Source of the DNA: Lineus longissimus
Lineage: Eukaryota; Nemertea; Pilidiophora; Heteronemertea; Lineidae
Assembly (NCBI RefSeq): GCF_910592395.1
Contig: NC_088317.1
Coordinates: forward strand, 17,778,039-17,842,038
Direction: 5' to 3'
DNA: 64,000 nt
The notes below the pieces were generated by a model. The model did no database searches. It was not told where the DNA came from and worked only from the letters and a program-made list of their open reading frames with translations. Shown piece after piece: positions 36,730 to 48,600 of the stretch (position 1 is the stretch's first letter; each line of letters starts with the position of its first letter). Position numbers and translations under genes: made by a program.

Positions 36730-39090
36730 AGCTCATAAAATATGGATCCTGGCCTGACTGATCAAATACCGATGTTACTCTCTTCTTGATTGGAACCTGT
36801 CCTCACCTGGAGGTCGCACATGGCAGACAAGCAACTTGATGACTAAACAAACATTTAATACAAGATTCTGAGATAAGAAATAAGAAGGTGAACTCTGGAT
36901 ATCATAATTATGGGAGTCATCATAGTGCTCAAGGTTGTAGGGATGGAAGTTGAAGATTTTTGCCACATGAACATTGTTTTAGATGATGCAAAAAAAGTTC
37001 AGACTAAATTTTGAAATCGATTTTTGCAGCATCCAAAAAATACCATTACCATTTCTTAAACAACCCATGATGAAATAATGAAATTGATGATGCCCCTTCA
37101 CTCTTACTTTATTTCAAGCCTTATTTGTGAGTACATTTAGATCGATTCCTCACGTGAGGGTTTTGAGGCAGCCCCCAAGTCTTACACATATCTTTGAGAT
37201 GGTCCCTGTCCCTGGGTGTTTAGAGTTATTGACAGATAGGAAGTACCTTGGTACTTATACTTTGTAAATGATGAAAAAACAGTTGCTATTGGCAACTGTT
37301 ATAATTAGGTAATTAATCTTGGTGTTATGTTGCAATCGGTAATTGAATGAGAAACACAGGAACTATATTGTAGATCGGTTTCAGGCTAACAACCAGGGCA
37401 AATCGGATATTTCTGACAATATGGGATTGAATTAGACGGCGCATGCTTTCGCGAGTGACGTGCACCAGTTCCCGTTGAGAGAAAATATTGCTGGGTTGCC
37501 AACCCACAAACATCATCAGACTGAGAGAAACTACAGGTATGGGGTCCAGCTCTGTGATTTATAGGTTTTGGCCAAACTACCCAGTGCATCTAACATCATT
37601 GCTCATATGTTATGAAGCTGATCACCAATTAGAGGCTCGCACTTGAACAGGGGGTCTGTGATCATTAGATGCCTACTGCTGGGAAATGAGCGTGCTACAT
37701 GGCTGCGGCTTGTTCCTCTGAGTCTGTAGACTCTGGTTCTTTCGTGGTTGGCAGATATAGTCCCATGGTTAGCAGACTGAGATTCATAAGATGCAGTGGC
37801 AGTGCCATCATCAAGATACTCAATCCAACATGCCTTTCTGTCCAGCACGGGGGGGGGGGGGTACAGTGACGTCAGACATCATAACCACGAGCTGGAAGCA
37901 GGTGGTCAGTGAGCACAAACAGTATTGACACCTAAGAATGGGAATTGATTCTTGGCATGGAGTCGAGTGGACAGGGAGATGGGCTGATTACTCGACTGGG
38001 AGATTGCCTATTAGGGGTAATGAAGACTCAGGCAAGCTGGGGGGATTCACCCTTCGCTGTTTGAGGCACTCTCTCCCAGTTGATACCTCCCCCCCCCCCC
38101 CCCCGCCCCCCCCCCCCGTATGTTGGTCTCTTGGTTACTTATCACCCAGTCGAGTAATGCACAACACAATAGGTTATGTAGTAAATTGTCATTGCTGCCA
38201 GGGTGGCCTTGCCGAGTGAAAAAAGTGAATGCATTGCTGGCCATAATAATGAAATAGTTGGTTCAGAAATTTATGCGGACAGCCATGAAATGTGAGCCTA
38301 ATTATCAGATAATGAGTTCCAATGCTGGCGTCATAACAACCCAAAACTATTCTATTGTTTGTCAATGAAACTGACTGTTTGTTGCTCTAGATTCAACCAA
38401 CTTTGGTAGTCTGCAGATGAGTAGAGCCTCCATCCTGGTGTGTGTGTTCCATCATATCAATCAACTGGCCTACAATTCAAAAAATTTTTTCCTGTTTAAG
38501 AGAGTATGACTGTCAGATATAATGAGTTCATAATTACAATCTCTCATGAACATTGAATTGTCTGGTTTCACAGTCAATAGGCATTTGATTGACAGTGCTT
38601 TTGATGACTTTGCGATTGGCCATCGTGCTCATTCAAGGAAAGTTTAACACGTGCCCTGAATACCTTTCCAACTCTTTGGTGGTGACCTGCATACTTCAGA
38701 GGTGCGTGGGCCTACTACAGGGTCCTGCTCGTCATGTGCGTATAAAGGTTGGTAGGAAAGAAGCAGCATTCCAAATTCGTCAATACCAGTATAAATTTCA
38801 TCGGCACGATGCGACAGATATCTTTTGTATCTTCAATCTGAGACGAGCTAATTCCCTTAGAGAGACGGAGAGATTGTATCTGTCAGAAAATAATTAGTCG
38901 ATCATGATCATATTAGTCACTGACAACAGTAAACTGAACAGATTTATTTTAACCCTCGAGACCTGAAAACATATTTTGTTCAGTTAGCACTTCAGGACCC
39001 AACTCACCAACTGCCGGGGCCCTTTTGCTATTGTTTGGGACAAGCATGCTACTCTTTTATCTGTTAAGTCTCCATACTTTTACGGTATTT
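36730..39090. other. gene-free region with poly(G) and poly(C) tracts
   Basis: No coding exon was recognised. A G run lies at about 37849-37861 and a C run interrupted by one G at about 38090-38117. Confidence 0.5.
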
Positions 39091-39093
39091 CTA

Positions 39094-39214
39094 CCTCACT
39101 GTCGGTATTGGTGGTCTTGCCGATCGCCGCTAGGGTGGAGGTATTTTTTGAGTAAAAGGCCAGCTCCACCCAGCGGTGTTTGTTGAGACTACCAAAACAA
39201 ACACTACAGTGAGG
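39094..39214. mobile_element. small MITE (121 bp, TA-flanked)
   Basis: The ends CCTCACTGT and ACAGTGAGG are perfect inverted repeats flanked by TA, with imperfect pairing continuing inwards (GTATTGGTGGTCT against AGACTACCAAAAC). It shares GTCGGTATTGGT with the element at 59.78 kb. Confidence 0.7.
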
Positions 39215-40039
39215 TATCAATGACTTGTGATTTTGGGTGATTTCTGATTGCTTCCATATTTTGCACCAACCCATTCCATGCGATCATAGAATGTTGCCTG
39301 ACCGTAACCGCTGTCTTCAATGGGAGGCCCAGAGGACGTGTGCATCGCACACCATCAACTGTGGTACATTGTAATCAAAGCGTTTAAGAATTTTCATCAT
39401 AGCCAAAGGCTGAAGTAATCATGGTATTGCTGCTTGCGGGCAGCCAGCTGAGAAATCAAGTAGCTCGGCTCTCTGATCTCTGTTACTTGCACCATACCAT
39501 CGTATCATCGTCATCGTCATGATTGAATTTTTTGCACCAAATCAATCGGAGGGTAATTAAAGTCGTGCGTCTGTAATTTTATCTCCTAATGAACCTCGTC
39601 ATAATTTATGGGCAGAGCCAGTTGAGTTGATCATCAGTTTTGAAATCATCGTTCATGCCGTAATGACTAAAACGAGGAGTAGCAAGAGGGAAATGCTGGC
39701 ACTACAGATACTGTCAACACCATGATTTTCGCGGCTCTATCTGTTCTCAAATGCATTCTTTCAGGTTTTGCTGCCACTTAAGTTCTCAGCCAGCCAGTTG
39801 CTAATCATACTGAACTTCCAGGGGTAATGCCACAAGTAGTTCTTTTTACCGTCATAGGACATCTATCAAAGCAGTGTTGAAAGGCCCCTCGCACCTTCTT
39901 TCTAATCCTGAGCCCATCACATGCCCCCCCCCCCCCCGGGCCAAAGTCTGATCATCACTTACAAAAGGGGCTGTAAATTCAGGCAGTACATGTGTGCACT
40001 TCTGTATATAGACTTCATTACAGTGAATGTCCTTTTTAC

Positions 40040-40364
40040 TCAAAAGGGTAGAGTAGGCCTACAAATTGAGTGGAGATCATTTCCAACAATGGAAACATCT
40101 GGGTTCCGGGAAGAACACCCACTACAACAACAAAAGCACGGATCTATAAACGAGCTACACATCAGACCAGGACACTCCCATAAACATATCAATAATGATA
40201 TCAACTATTACCGATCTCGGTCAGTGGTAGAAATGTGTGATATGAATTATATTACAGCCCACTCTACTCAAAATGATTCAGTTCTTGGCCAAGTCACATC
40301 AGAGACCATCAGCAACAATCTTGACCCTCAATATATTGACATTGCTCAGCTTCCAGACATTTAA
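40040..40364 (+). other. open stretch with coding-like composition, unassigned
   Basis: About 105 codons rich in polar residues end at TAA 40362-40364. The peptide contains NINNDINYYRSRS-like polar text and near its end LDPQYIDIAQL, where QYIDI has the spacing of a tyrosine signalling motif. No matching upstream exon, start or domain was found. It could be the last exon of an unrecognised gene or chance. Confidence 0.2.
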
Positions 40365-40884
40365 GGGCATCATCTTATAGTGGCCTTACCAATACATAAG
40401 ACCATCTCTATTTCCTATGTCCTGTAGGCCTAGCATGCCGTTGTTCAACATTAAATTCCTACAGGAGAACTTTTCAATAATGTCAGCAAGTGATTCATTC
40501 CAAACAAATGTCATATCAGATAAATCGAATAGTGAGACTACACCTATAAACTCTATGTGAGTGCTGACATCTTGTGGTAGTGAGAACAACTGGAATTCCA
40601 GTTCACACTGTATTGATATGTCGGTTAGTATTGTGTCAAATCATTTTGTTGTTCCTTGGTATAGCTAAATATTAAATTTGTTTATATAATTACTTTTGTT
40701 TGTTACAGAAGAGCAGTCTCAAAGAGAAGTTCCATATGGAAAATCAACCAGTTGTTTATTGAATGTGTTGCAAGTAATTTGCTTAATGACTAATGTGTCC
40801 CACCGTTTTGTAGAGTCCATTTCCAATGGCGAAGTTACATTTTCTCCAAGCGGACAATATTTATGCATTTTACCCTTCCTGTCA

Positions 40885-41545
40885 TTCCAGGGCCAATAGA
40901 TGGAGCAAATGTACCACACCGATCATGCTAAAACCGTCTCGGACAATCACCAAGTGTCACTGGCATTGAGTTTTTGCCATGTGTTATGTGATCTTTGCAA
41001 TACGAGTAGGCCTATGGATGGAGATGTAGTGTTCGACGGAAAGATCATGTTTAAACCGTCTAAGATGTCAGACAATCGTTAGGCTACTTGCATTGAGCTG
41101 TCCAATTCTTTGCCATGCGTCGTTTGATCTTAGCAATACAAGTCGGCCAATAGATGGAGCTAGTGTACTCATGGACAGATCGTGCTTGAGCCATCTGGGA
41201 TGTATCGGACAGACACCAAGTGTCACATTCATTGAGCTGTCTAATGGAATCATAGCTATCTTTACAACACGAGGGGGCCTGTAGCAGAGTTTGTTTACTA
41301 TGGACAGTCGTGCAACCAGTCTCAGATGTGTCAGACTATCGCTGACATCACATGCATGAAGCTGTCCAATAGAATCCTTTGCCGTGTCATGTGATCTTTG
41401 CAATAAGAGATGACGCTAGTCGGCACAAATTTTAAAATTTGTTTGACTGTCAGCCAATCACCAAAGGTCTTCTGCATTGGGTTGTCCTATGGAAATCCTT
41501 TGTAATGCATCATGTGATCTCAGCAATACGAAAAGCTTGACTGTA
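40885..41545. repeat. degenerate tandem repeat, unit about 120-140 bp
   Basis: Four to five diverged units carry the same order of phrases: CCAATAGATGGAGC, CAGACTATCGC or CAATCACCAAGTGT, CATTGAGCTGTCC, then CATGTGATCTTTGCAATA. There are no continuous open frames. Confidence 0.85.
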
Positions 41546-42572
41546 CTTCCATGAATGTCCCATGGAGACGACTATACACCCATAGCTGAATCCCAGTGAA
41601 TGTGACATTCAATGTTGTTCCAAATCATGCCAGAGTTTTGAATTCCAAAAATGAAAATAAATCATTTTTGGGATTGTGATTTTATCCGCATAATGTTTTT
41701 TTGCTGAATTATGCTTGTCCTATCCATGGCATCAGTCTAACCTGTATCTTGTTTTTCATCTGGTTTGATTGTTTACATTTGATGAGCCTGTGACATGTTG
41801 ATAAAAATGACAGTCATTGCTGTGCAGTGATTGAGTGGACCAAATTTGTACCAGTGTAAAGTTGGTGACTTATTCCCTACAAGAAGCCAACAATTTTAGT
41901 TCAGAGGTTCCATTGTTTTGTCTTTTTAGTGATAGATGGCAGCACTTGCCACTGGTGATGGGTTGCCCGTTGTTGACACTTTTGTTATTCCTCGATAAAC
42001 TGGTGATGATTTCTGATGTAACGTAAATGTAATAGGGATGAACACTCTTGTGTGCATTTCTGCATGCCACGACGATTGGGTGCCAATTGGTGGTCATTTG
42101 TGCAAGTATGCGTTCTTGGACACGACCATTAGCAAGGTAAGTTGGTACAATTCTAACCCCTGTACAATTATGTAGCCTCTGTTAGCATTCATGTGTATTG
42201 TTCTACACTGTAGGGGCTAGGATTGTACCAGGGCTGGAATTGTTCGCCTTATTTTGCATTAGGAAGTCCCCACCAGTAATCCTTTATTGTTAGAATACCG
42301 TTTCAGTATATAGTGCCCTTACTTCTCTGCGGTTGCCTAAATCGTGTGGATAGCACAATTTTAAGGCAATAAGCTGTCCGAACAGCACCCTTCCATAATG
42401 GTATGCACCGTTTGTCTGAAAACAGGCACTGGCAAAACTAGGCATTATTTTATTCCAAGTATTGGTTGCCGCGGTGTCTTCAGTGATGTTGAAATGGTTG
42501 TCTCCTGGTTTATTCCAGACATCAGAAGAGGGTACTGTTAAAATTCCACCTTGCTAACTGGGGTGAAATAAA

Positions 42573-43003
42573 GAGTGTCCCAAAAGCACTTCCAGTTTGA
42601 TTGGACGACTTGAGGATTCCATGTATGGGACTGTCCATAAAGTATGTACACACTGAAGAGGGGAGGTCCACAGCTGAGAGTACAGGGTGTGTACAGGGGG
42701 GAGGGGGCACGAAAATCCGGGTTTTATTACGTAAGTACTTTATGGATGATTCCTGATCCTGATGTTGTTTCAGGAAGTTGGCTCAGATCTTTTTCACTGT
42801 GTACAAGGGTAGGGTAATGTACATGCTGGGAAGATATTGTTCTTGTTGTGCGGGGCATGTGAATACCACTCGGGCAAGTTTTTGTATCCTGTTATACACC
42901 ATCATCAGCAAAATGTACACTTGTCCACTCTCAATGATAAGGGAAGTAGCCATTGGACTGTTCTTCCTGCCTGGACAGCACTGTTTTTTTTGGGACACCC
43001 TGT
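42573..43003. mobile_element. mariner-like non-autonomous element with nested palindrome
   Basis: The ends AGTGTCCCAAAA and TTTTGGGACACCCT are inverted repeats about 430 bp apart. Inside, TCCATAAAGTATGTAC (42634-42649) and GTAAGTACTTTATGGA (42731-42746) form a second inverted pair about 113 bp across, which looks like a smaller MITE nested within it. No transposase was found. Confidence 0.65.
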
Positions 43004-43639
43004 ACAATGTAGACTTAAAATGCTTGATATTTGGCCGTTATATGTCTTCCAGAGTTTATATGTTTGCGTCCAACACTTTCATAAAATGGGACCAGAAATA
43101 GAGAACACAGTTCCCTTTTAAGAACAGTGTTTAGAAATCAATTGTGTATCAGATAGAGAAATCTGCAGCTAGGCTACTCAATGATGACAGTACAATCGCT
43201 ATTTTGCACCTCGTTTTCTGAGTGTAGAAATGGTGTTCATTAGAACATTACTTTTTCGGTGCATTTCTTCCTCATTTTGCATGATGTTGTGGCATGAATC
43301 CTTCCTCATGCATTTTTTTTAAAAAGATCAAAGTGGTCAGGTTTACTGGTTTTGTCACCATTTTGTCAAGTATTAAAGGATGAGCTGTATAAGCAAATGT
43401 GTCCTTAAACACAACATGCCTATATAGTCTGTGCATTGTGTCCAGGCATGAAAGTTCTGAATTTGTTTGGGAGTAGGCTCCCCTGGTAACTTGTCCTTCT
43501 TAGCCTTCCTAATTCCTTGGTGCAGTGTTCATGGATCACAAAACTTCCTTGTATTGTCAATTGCCAACTTTATTCCTCTTTACTTTTGTGATTCAGAAAA
43601 TTTCTTTCTTACAAATTTTATTTTAGAGGACAACAAATC

Positions 43640-43851
43640 TTGTGAGTGTCTTTTTTCCCGAATCGAAGGTATTTGCGAAATCCCGTCGGACACCCTAATT
43701 GGAAATGTCAAATGCTGTCGTCAATTTGAGGTGTCCGGATAATACAGGTTAGAATGAGTTGAGAAGACCAATTTGGACCAAAGTCAGGGTCATCAGTAGA
43801 GTGGGAGTCCGTCTAAGAGAGGTGTCTACTAATGGAGGTTCCACTGTATAA
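43640..43851. mobile_element. possible pogo/Tigger-like MITE remnant
   Basis: The right edge CTAATGGAGGTTCCACTGTA reads on the other strand as TACAGTGGAACCTCCATTAG, a terminal type common in pogo-like elements. The matching left end was not located, so boundaries are uncertain. Confidence 0.4.
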
Positions 43852-44699
43852 TTGGCCGATATCATTTTCCAAAAAGGTATTCATTCTGTGTCCAGCATAT
43901 CTTCCATTTAGTTCTTTTTGATTGCCAGATGGCAGCATGATATAGTCTTTCACATTCTAGCCAGCAGGTGGCAGTGTCTAACCTTCCCATGTAGACTCCT
44001 ATGCATAATGTATATTGACCTCTGTACAATTATATTTATAGATTAATAGCTAATTTTGTAACTAGCATTAAGCTTGCCTCCGTGGAACAAGTGTCAATCT
44101 AGCCATGTTTTGACAGCTTCATAAAAGGAGAAGTGACATGGTGGTAGGGGGGTGGGGGGGGGGGGGGCTGATTCGTCACCAGTGAATCTATTCATAATGT
44201 ATTCATTCCTGCATATGTATTGTGTCCTTTGTTTTATGCCTCTCAATCAGCAAAAGCCTGTTGATATGTAAATCCCAAATGGTACCCGAACACAAGGGTG
44301 TTAATGTTCACTTTTGAGTTCAAATGAGCAATTTATATTGTAGCTGTCTGCGATCACTGCTATGTGTGATAAAAGATCTCTTCTGTGCGAGTCAAACCAG
44401 TAACTGCTTTAGGTGACCGTGTAATGACCACCGCGAGAGAGCCAATATCACCACATGCGATTTAAATCACAGATTGCGGCATTACAAATGACTTGTTTGC
44501 GGGGCACATTAAGAACAGGAAGACCGTACACTACATAACTGCCGACCTGGTATATATCTCTGTCCCCTCTTGTGGTAGCCATGGCTAGATTGACAGCTTT
44601 TTTCAGGGTGATATTATATTGTATGTAAATTAATGTAAATAAAATATATTTAGACACATGACTATCTCTTTTACATTGGTGTGTATCTGACAAGAAACG

Positions 44700-44925
44700 C
44701 AGCCACAGTGAAGATGTGGCTCAGGTTTCTGACTGGCGGTTGTGAAGTCCCTAGTGCGATCCCCACGTGAGACACTAGGCAGATGTCTTGTATTCCTTAC
44801 TCCACCCAGGTGTATAGAATGGTCACTGGTCGGAAATGATCAGGTTTTAACACTGGTGGAGAAGCTCATCTGTGTTCTACTGTAAGGCTTCAGGCCAGAC
44901 CAGCTTAGGGGCAGACCAGCTTCGG
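44700..44925 (+). mobile_element. tRNA-derived SINE-like copy 2
   Basis: A head similar to copy 1 (GATGTGGCTCAGGTTTCTGA ... CCCTAGTGCGATCCCC) and the same body phrase GAAGCTCATCTGTGTTCTAC. Extra sequence sits in the middle and the 3' GCGCT tail is not evident, so this copy is rearranged or truncated. Confidence 0.6.
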
Positions 44926-45604
44926 GGCAGACAAGGTGTAAATTTGGATGATGGCTCCTACCAGGAAGGTGTACTATTACAACTCCCTGCTCCTACCGTT
45001 GTCGATATCAGCCGATGAACCGAATGGTCCGAGCAAAACAGTAGTTTGAATATCTCTGAACCTGCAGGCCCATTCGGGGCTGTCGTCAAGGAACTACTAG
45101 TATCACGAAGGATTCATTGGTGAATGGATGAACAAAGCAAAGAGGGCAGGCCTCTCATCCCCGCTGTCAATTATGCATTATAGCAAAAACATATCGGCGA
45201 GCCTTACATAGTATATTTTTTATCATACGCATACCAGTGCGCCTGCAACATTCATACGAACTTCCCCCCGAAGTGCCGAGACGACACTTGATTTCAACAG
45301 GGCGTTGATGACCTACAAGTCTCCTTCTAACGAACAATTGAGCAGGCAAAATTAATAAATTAACAGCGCGAACGTACTTTTTACAACAGTATTTGCCGCA
45401 GTGATTCTAAAATTGTTTCCAAGCACCACGCCTACATATTCAAATGGCTGCTGAACAGAACCCATGTTACTGTAGTTGAGCATTTCTAGCCCGTCACTTA
45501 CCACAAAATGGCTTAATTATTTAGGTAAGCCCCCGACTGGTGTTACGGCAACACTGCAGTGTCGCCGGGCGTCGAACTTATTCACAGGGAATAGGCGGGG
45601 TATC
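44926..45604. other. 5' flank of lectin/sushi receptor gene
   Basis: No coding exon was recognised. The region should hold the promoter and 5' UTR of the downstream gene; no core promoter motif stands out. Confidence 0.4.
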
Positions 45605-48600
45605 ATGATGCTCCAACAGGCTCTGCTGGTTGGATTTGTGACAGCAGGTCTTACGGGTAGGTATAGTCCATTCCCCGACCTTTTAGCGCTTTAAAAATCA
45701 AATCGACATGGATTTAACGCCAACTATATGTATATTTGATGCCGTCGAAGTACGGTACCTAACGGTTCATGGGATGAGAAAGTCAGCTTGGGGGAAAAGC
45801 CGGGTGTTTTTCAGTAGTGCTGGGCGTAGTTTTGTACCTCGCAGTCGCAGCGTCTCTCCTTTTTCCTGGGACGAACCCTTTTCACGATTTTAGAAAATTT
45901 GGGAAATCTAGCCTTAAACAGAATTAACCAAGAACTGAAAATGCAGCTATCGGGAAGCACTTAGAATAAGTAGCATCCCACCAAAAAAACCTAAACAATA
46001 AATGAATGAAGTTTCCTATTGTGAATTCTATGGTTTTAACTCCAGCACTGACGACAGCTAAAGTCTACATGCCACGGACAGACATTCAAGGTACGTGGTA
46101 GCTATTTGAGGTTACTTCATTCCCCGAAACGGCCCTTAAAGCATGGCAGGCGTGTCTGTTTGAGGGGAAGAATCTTGCGATCATACAAGCATGCACAAGC
46201 CAAGTGCCTTCAAAGATTTTTGTCTTATGACAGTGTTTGGTAAAACAAGTAATTCGAGGGACCCGCTTGCAACAGAGGATTAGCATCACTTCCCACTTTT
46301 TCATTAGTACTTCCGCGCTCGTTGGGGTTTGTGTAAAAGAAAGTACAGCAGGGGGTGTCACATCAAAATTGATTTTGGCACATTTTGGGACCTTGTGACC
46401 CCAGACTAACAGCATAAGGCACTTATCTTCTATCTTCGCCGGATTCCAGAACGCTTCGCCCGTTCGCCTACCCCATGCCGCTCTGAGGAATGGGCCTACA
46501 ATAAGCAGGCGGGGATGTGCTATATGTTCTTCAGTGAAGGAGTCAGCCAGGCAGAGGCTATAGACGTCTGCAAGCGCAAGGACAACTCCGATCTCTTGTC
46601 AATACAGAACCAGGACGATCAAGACTTCATTGACAAGGCCCTGAAAGACGATTTCCGTGATCATTGGACTTGTGGGAAACTGGAAGGTAAATATAACAGT
46701 CCAACATTCACCCTGGAATTTCGCGTTTGGAGGTTACGATTCCCTTCACACGGTATGCAGGCCTATGTCTCTTATTAACCTGGCTCTTGTTCCCTTCATC
46801 CCCAGAGCTTAGTTTCCCTTGGTGCACCGTATGGCCTCCTGGCCAGTCTCTTGGTGTCCCAGAGTGGGCATTTCTGGAGTACATGCTCTGGTGTCTCATC
46901 AGATGTGTTGCACCGGCACCTTCCGGACTCTGTCATGTGCATCCTCTTGAGGTGGGCTTTTAGTCTGCATTGGCAAGTCTAATATAATAAGACGACAGAT
47001 GGTGGTCGCCTCTTCTGTCCATGTCTAGGAGATTGCTGCAGACGTGTGTTAGAAACCCTTATGTGTACTCTGGGTTGTCAAAACTTAATATTCCAGTCCA
47101 GAATGGCTCCAAGAGCTTCACCTATAAAGGAAAGCCTATCGAATACTCCAACTGGCTTCCCAAAGATATGTTAAGCAAACCGCGGGCGATGGAAGAGGCT
47201 TGCATCAGTCTGGTCAAGAACAGATTTGTCAATGGATTCGTCCTATTGGTATGGAAATGGGATATGAGACCCTGCACGGAGAAGAAGAGCTTCGTTTGTC
47301 AACATGAAGGTTAGTTTCCTGACGATGTGCCAATTGCACATGCAAATCTTGGACGAACATCTAAGTCTGCAATGGGTCTACTGCCCCTCCCCAAAGACTC
47401 TCCCTATGGCCTTGCGACTGCATGTAACTGGATCGGCCGCTATGACTGGCAAACGGATACACGCAGAGAAGACTCTAGTGTTTCCCAGACCGAGCATGGA
47501 ACTCGAGGGGACGTTGATGAGACATCAATAATTCTGGTTTAATCAACATCAGCTGTTCAATTCATCATGACTGCACACATTTGACACTATCTCTCGCCAA
47601 GCCCTATATTTATTACAGCCAAGCGGTGCCCTGCCCTGCCGACAGCTCAGTTCGTTGAGCCTCATCCACCGAAGAACTACATCGGACTCACCGTTGACTT
47701 CAAGTGTGCGCAAGGTTACGAGCTGCCCAACTACACACTGCGTTACAAGGAATGGCAGGCAAAGAAACCGCCGCCTAAATGTAAATAATGAAATGTGAAA
47801 CAAATGATGTTATTTTTCCGTGGATTCCGTGGACGCCTTGCTCTCATCTCTTTGCTGTGGATAGGTGAAATGTCTGCACGCCAAACGTCCAATGTCCATC
47901 CCCCCATATCAGGCTTTTTGATCTTTTCTAAAATACACTAGCACTTCGCTTGTCGAGGGTATTTTAGGAATGATGCAAATACCTGTTGTAGGAGGGTGCC
48001 TTAGTCCGATGCATTACCATGACTCGAGCTTTTCCTTACTTACTTAGTCCTCTTTGGTCAAAGAGGCCGCGTAAGGCTTTAATCTTCGGACTCCACCCTG
48101 TTCGGTCTGCAGCCGGTCACGGTTTGGCTTGCAGCACGTCAAATAACCCCGCAGCCAGATGAGGTTATTATAAGGTCATCGAACCCACCGCCCTCATCAT
48201 ATCAGTGCATACCAGAGGTACTCCACCGCTAGATATTTTTCACAAGGGCGTGAAAAAGCCGAGACCCTCAGGATGCTAGAACACTTGCCACATGACCGGA
48301 ACGGAAAGTGCATCTTCTGTATCATTGCCATTTCGAACTCTCTCCCGACGTAACAAGTTAAAACAATTTTCGTTTCTTCATCATCTGCTCATAAACAGCT
48401 AATTCTAGCCTCTCGGAATGGTGGGCGAGAAAGCCAAACATCACAGCGATGCCTTCGATGCGGTACTCGTGCAATTCCTACGGCCGTTGGAGCGTTGGGT
48501 CACTGGCACCCTGTGAACGTAAGTTATACGTTGCATACGTTAGCGTGTTTCATCATCCTACGCATTCGAACATGACCTCGCCCCTTACTCCAATTTGATG

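Noticed and set aside
35880-36736. Three overlapping minus-strand open frames of 234-276 codons
   Set aside because: They are translations of a 19-bp minisatellite that lacks minus-strand stops in every phase.
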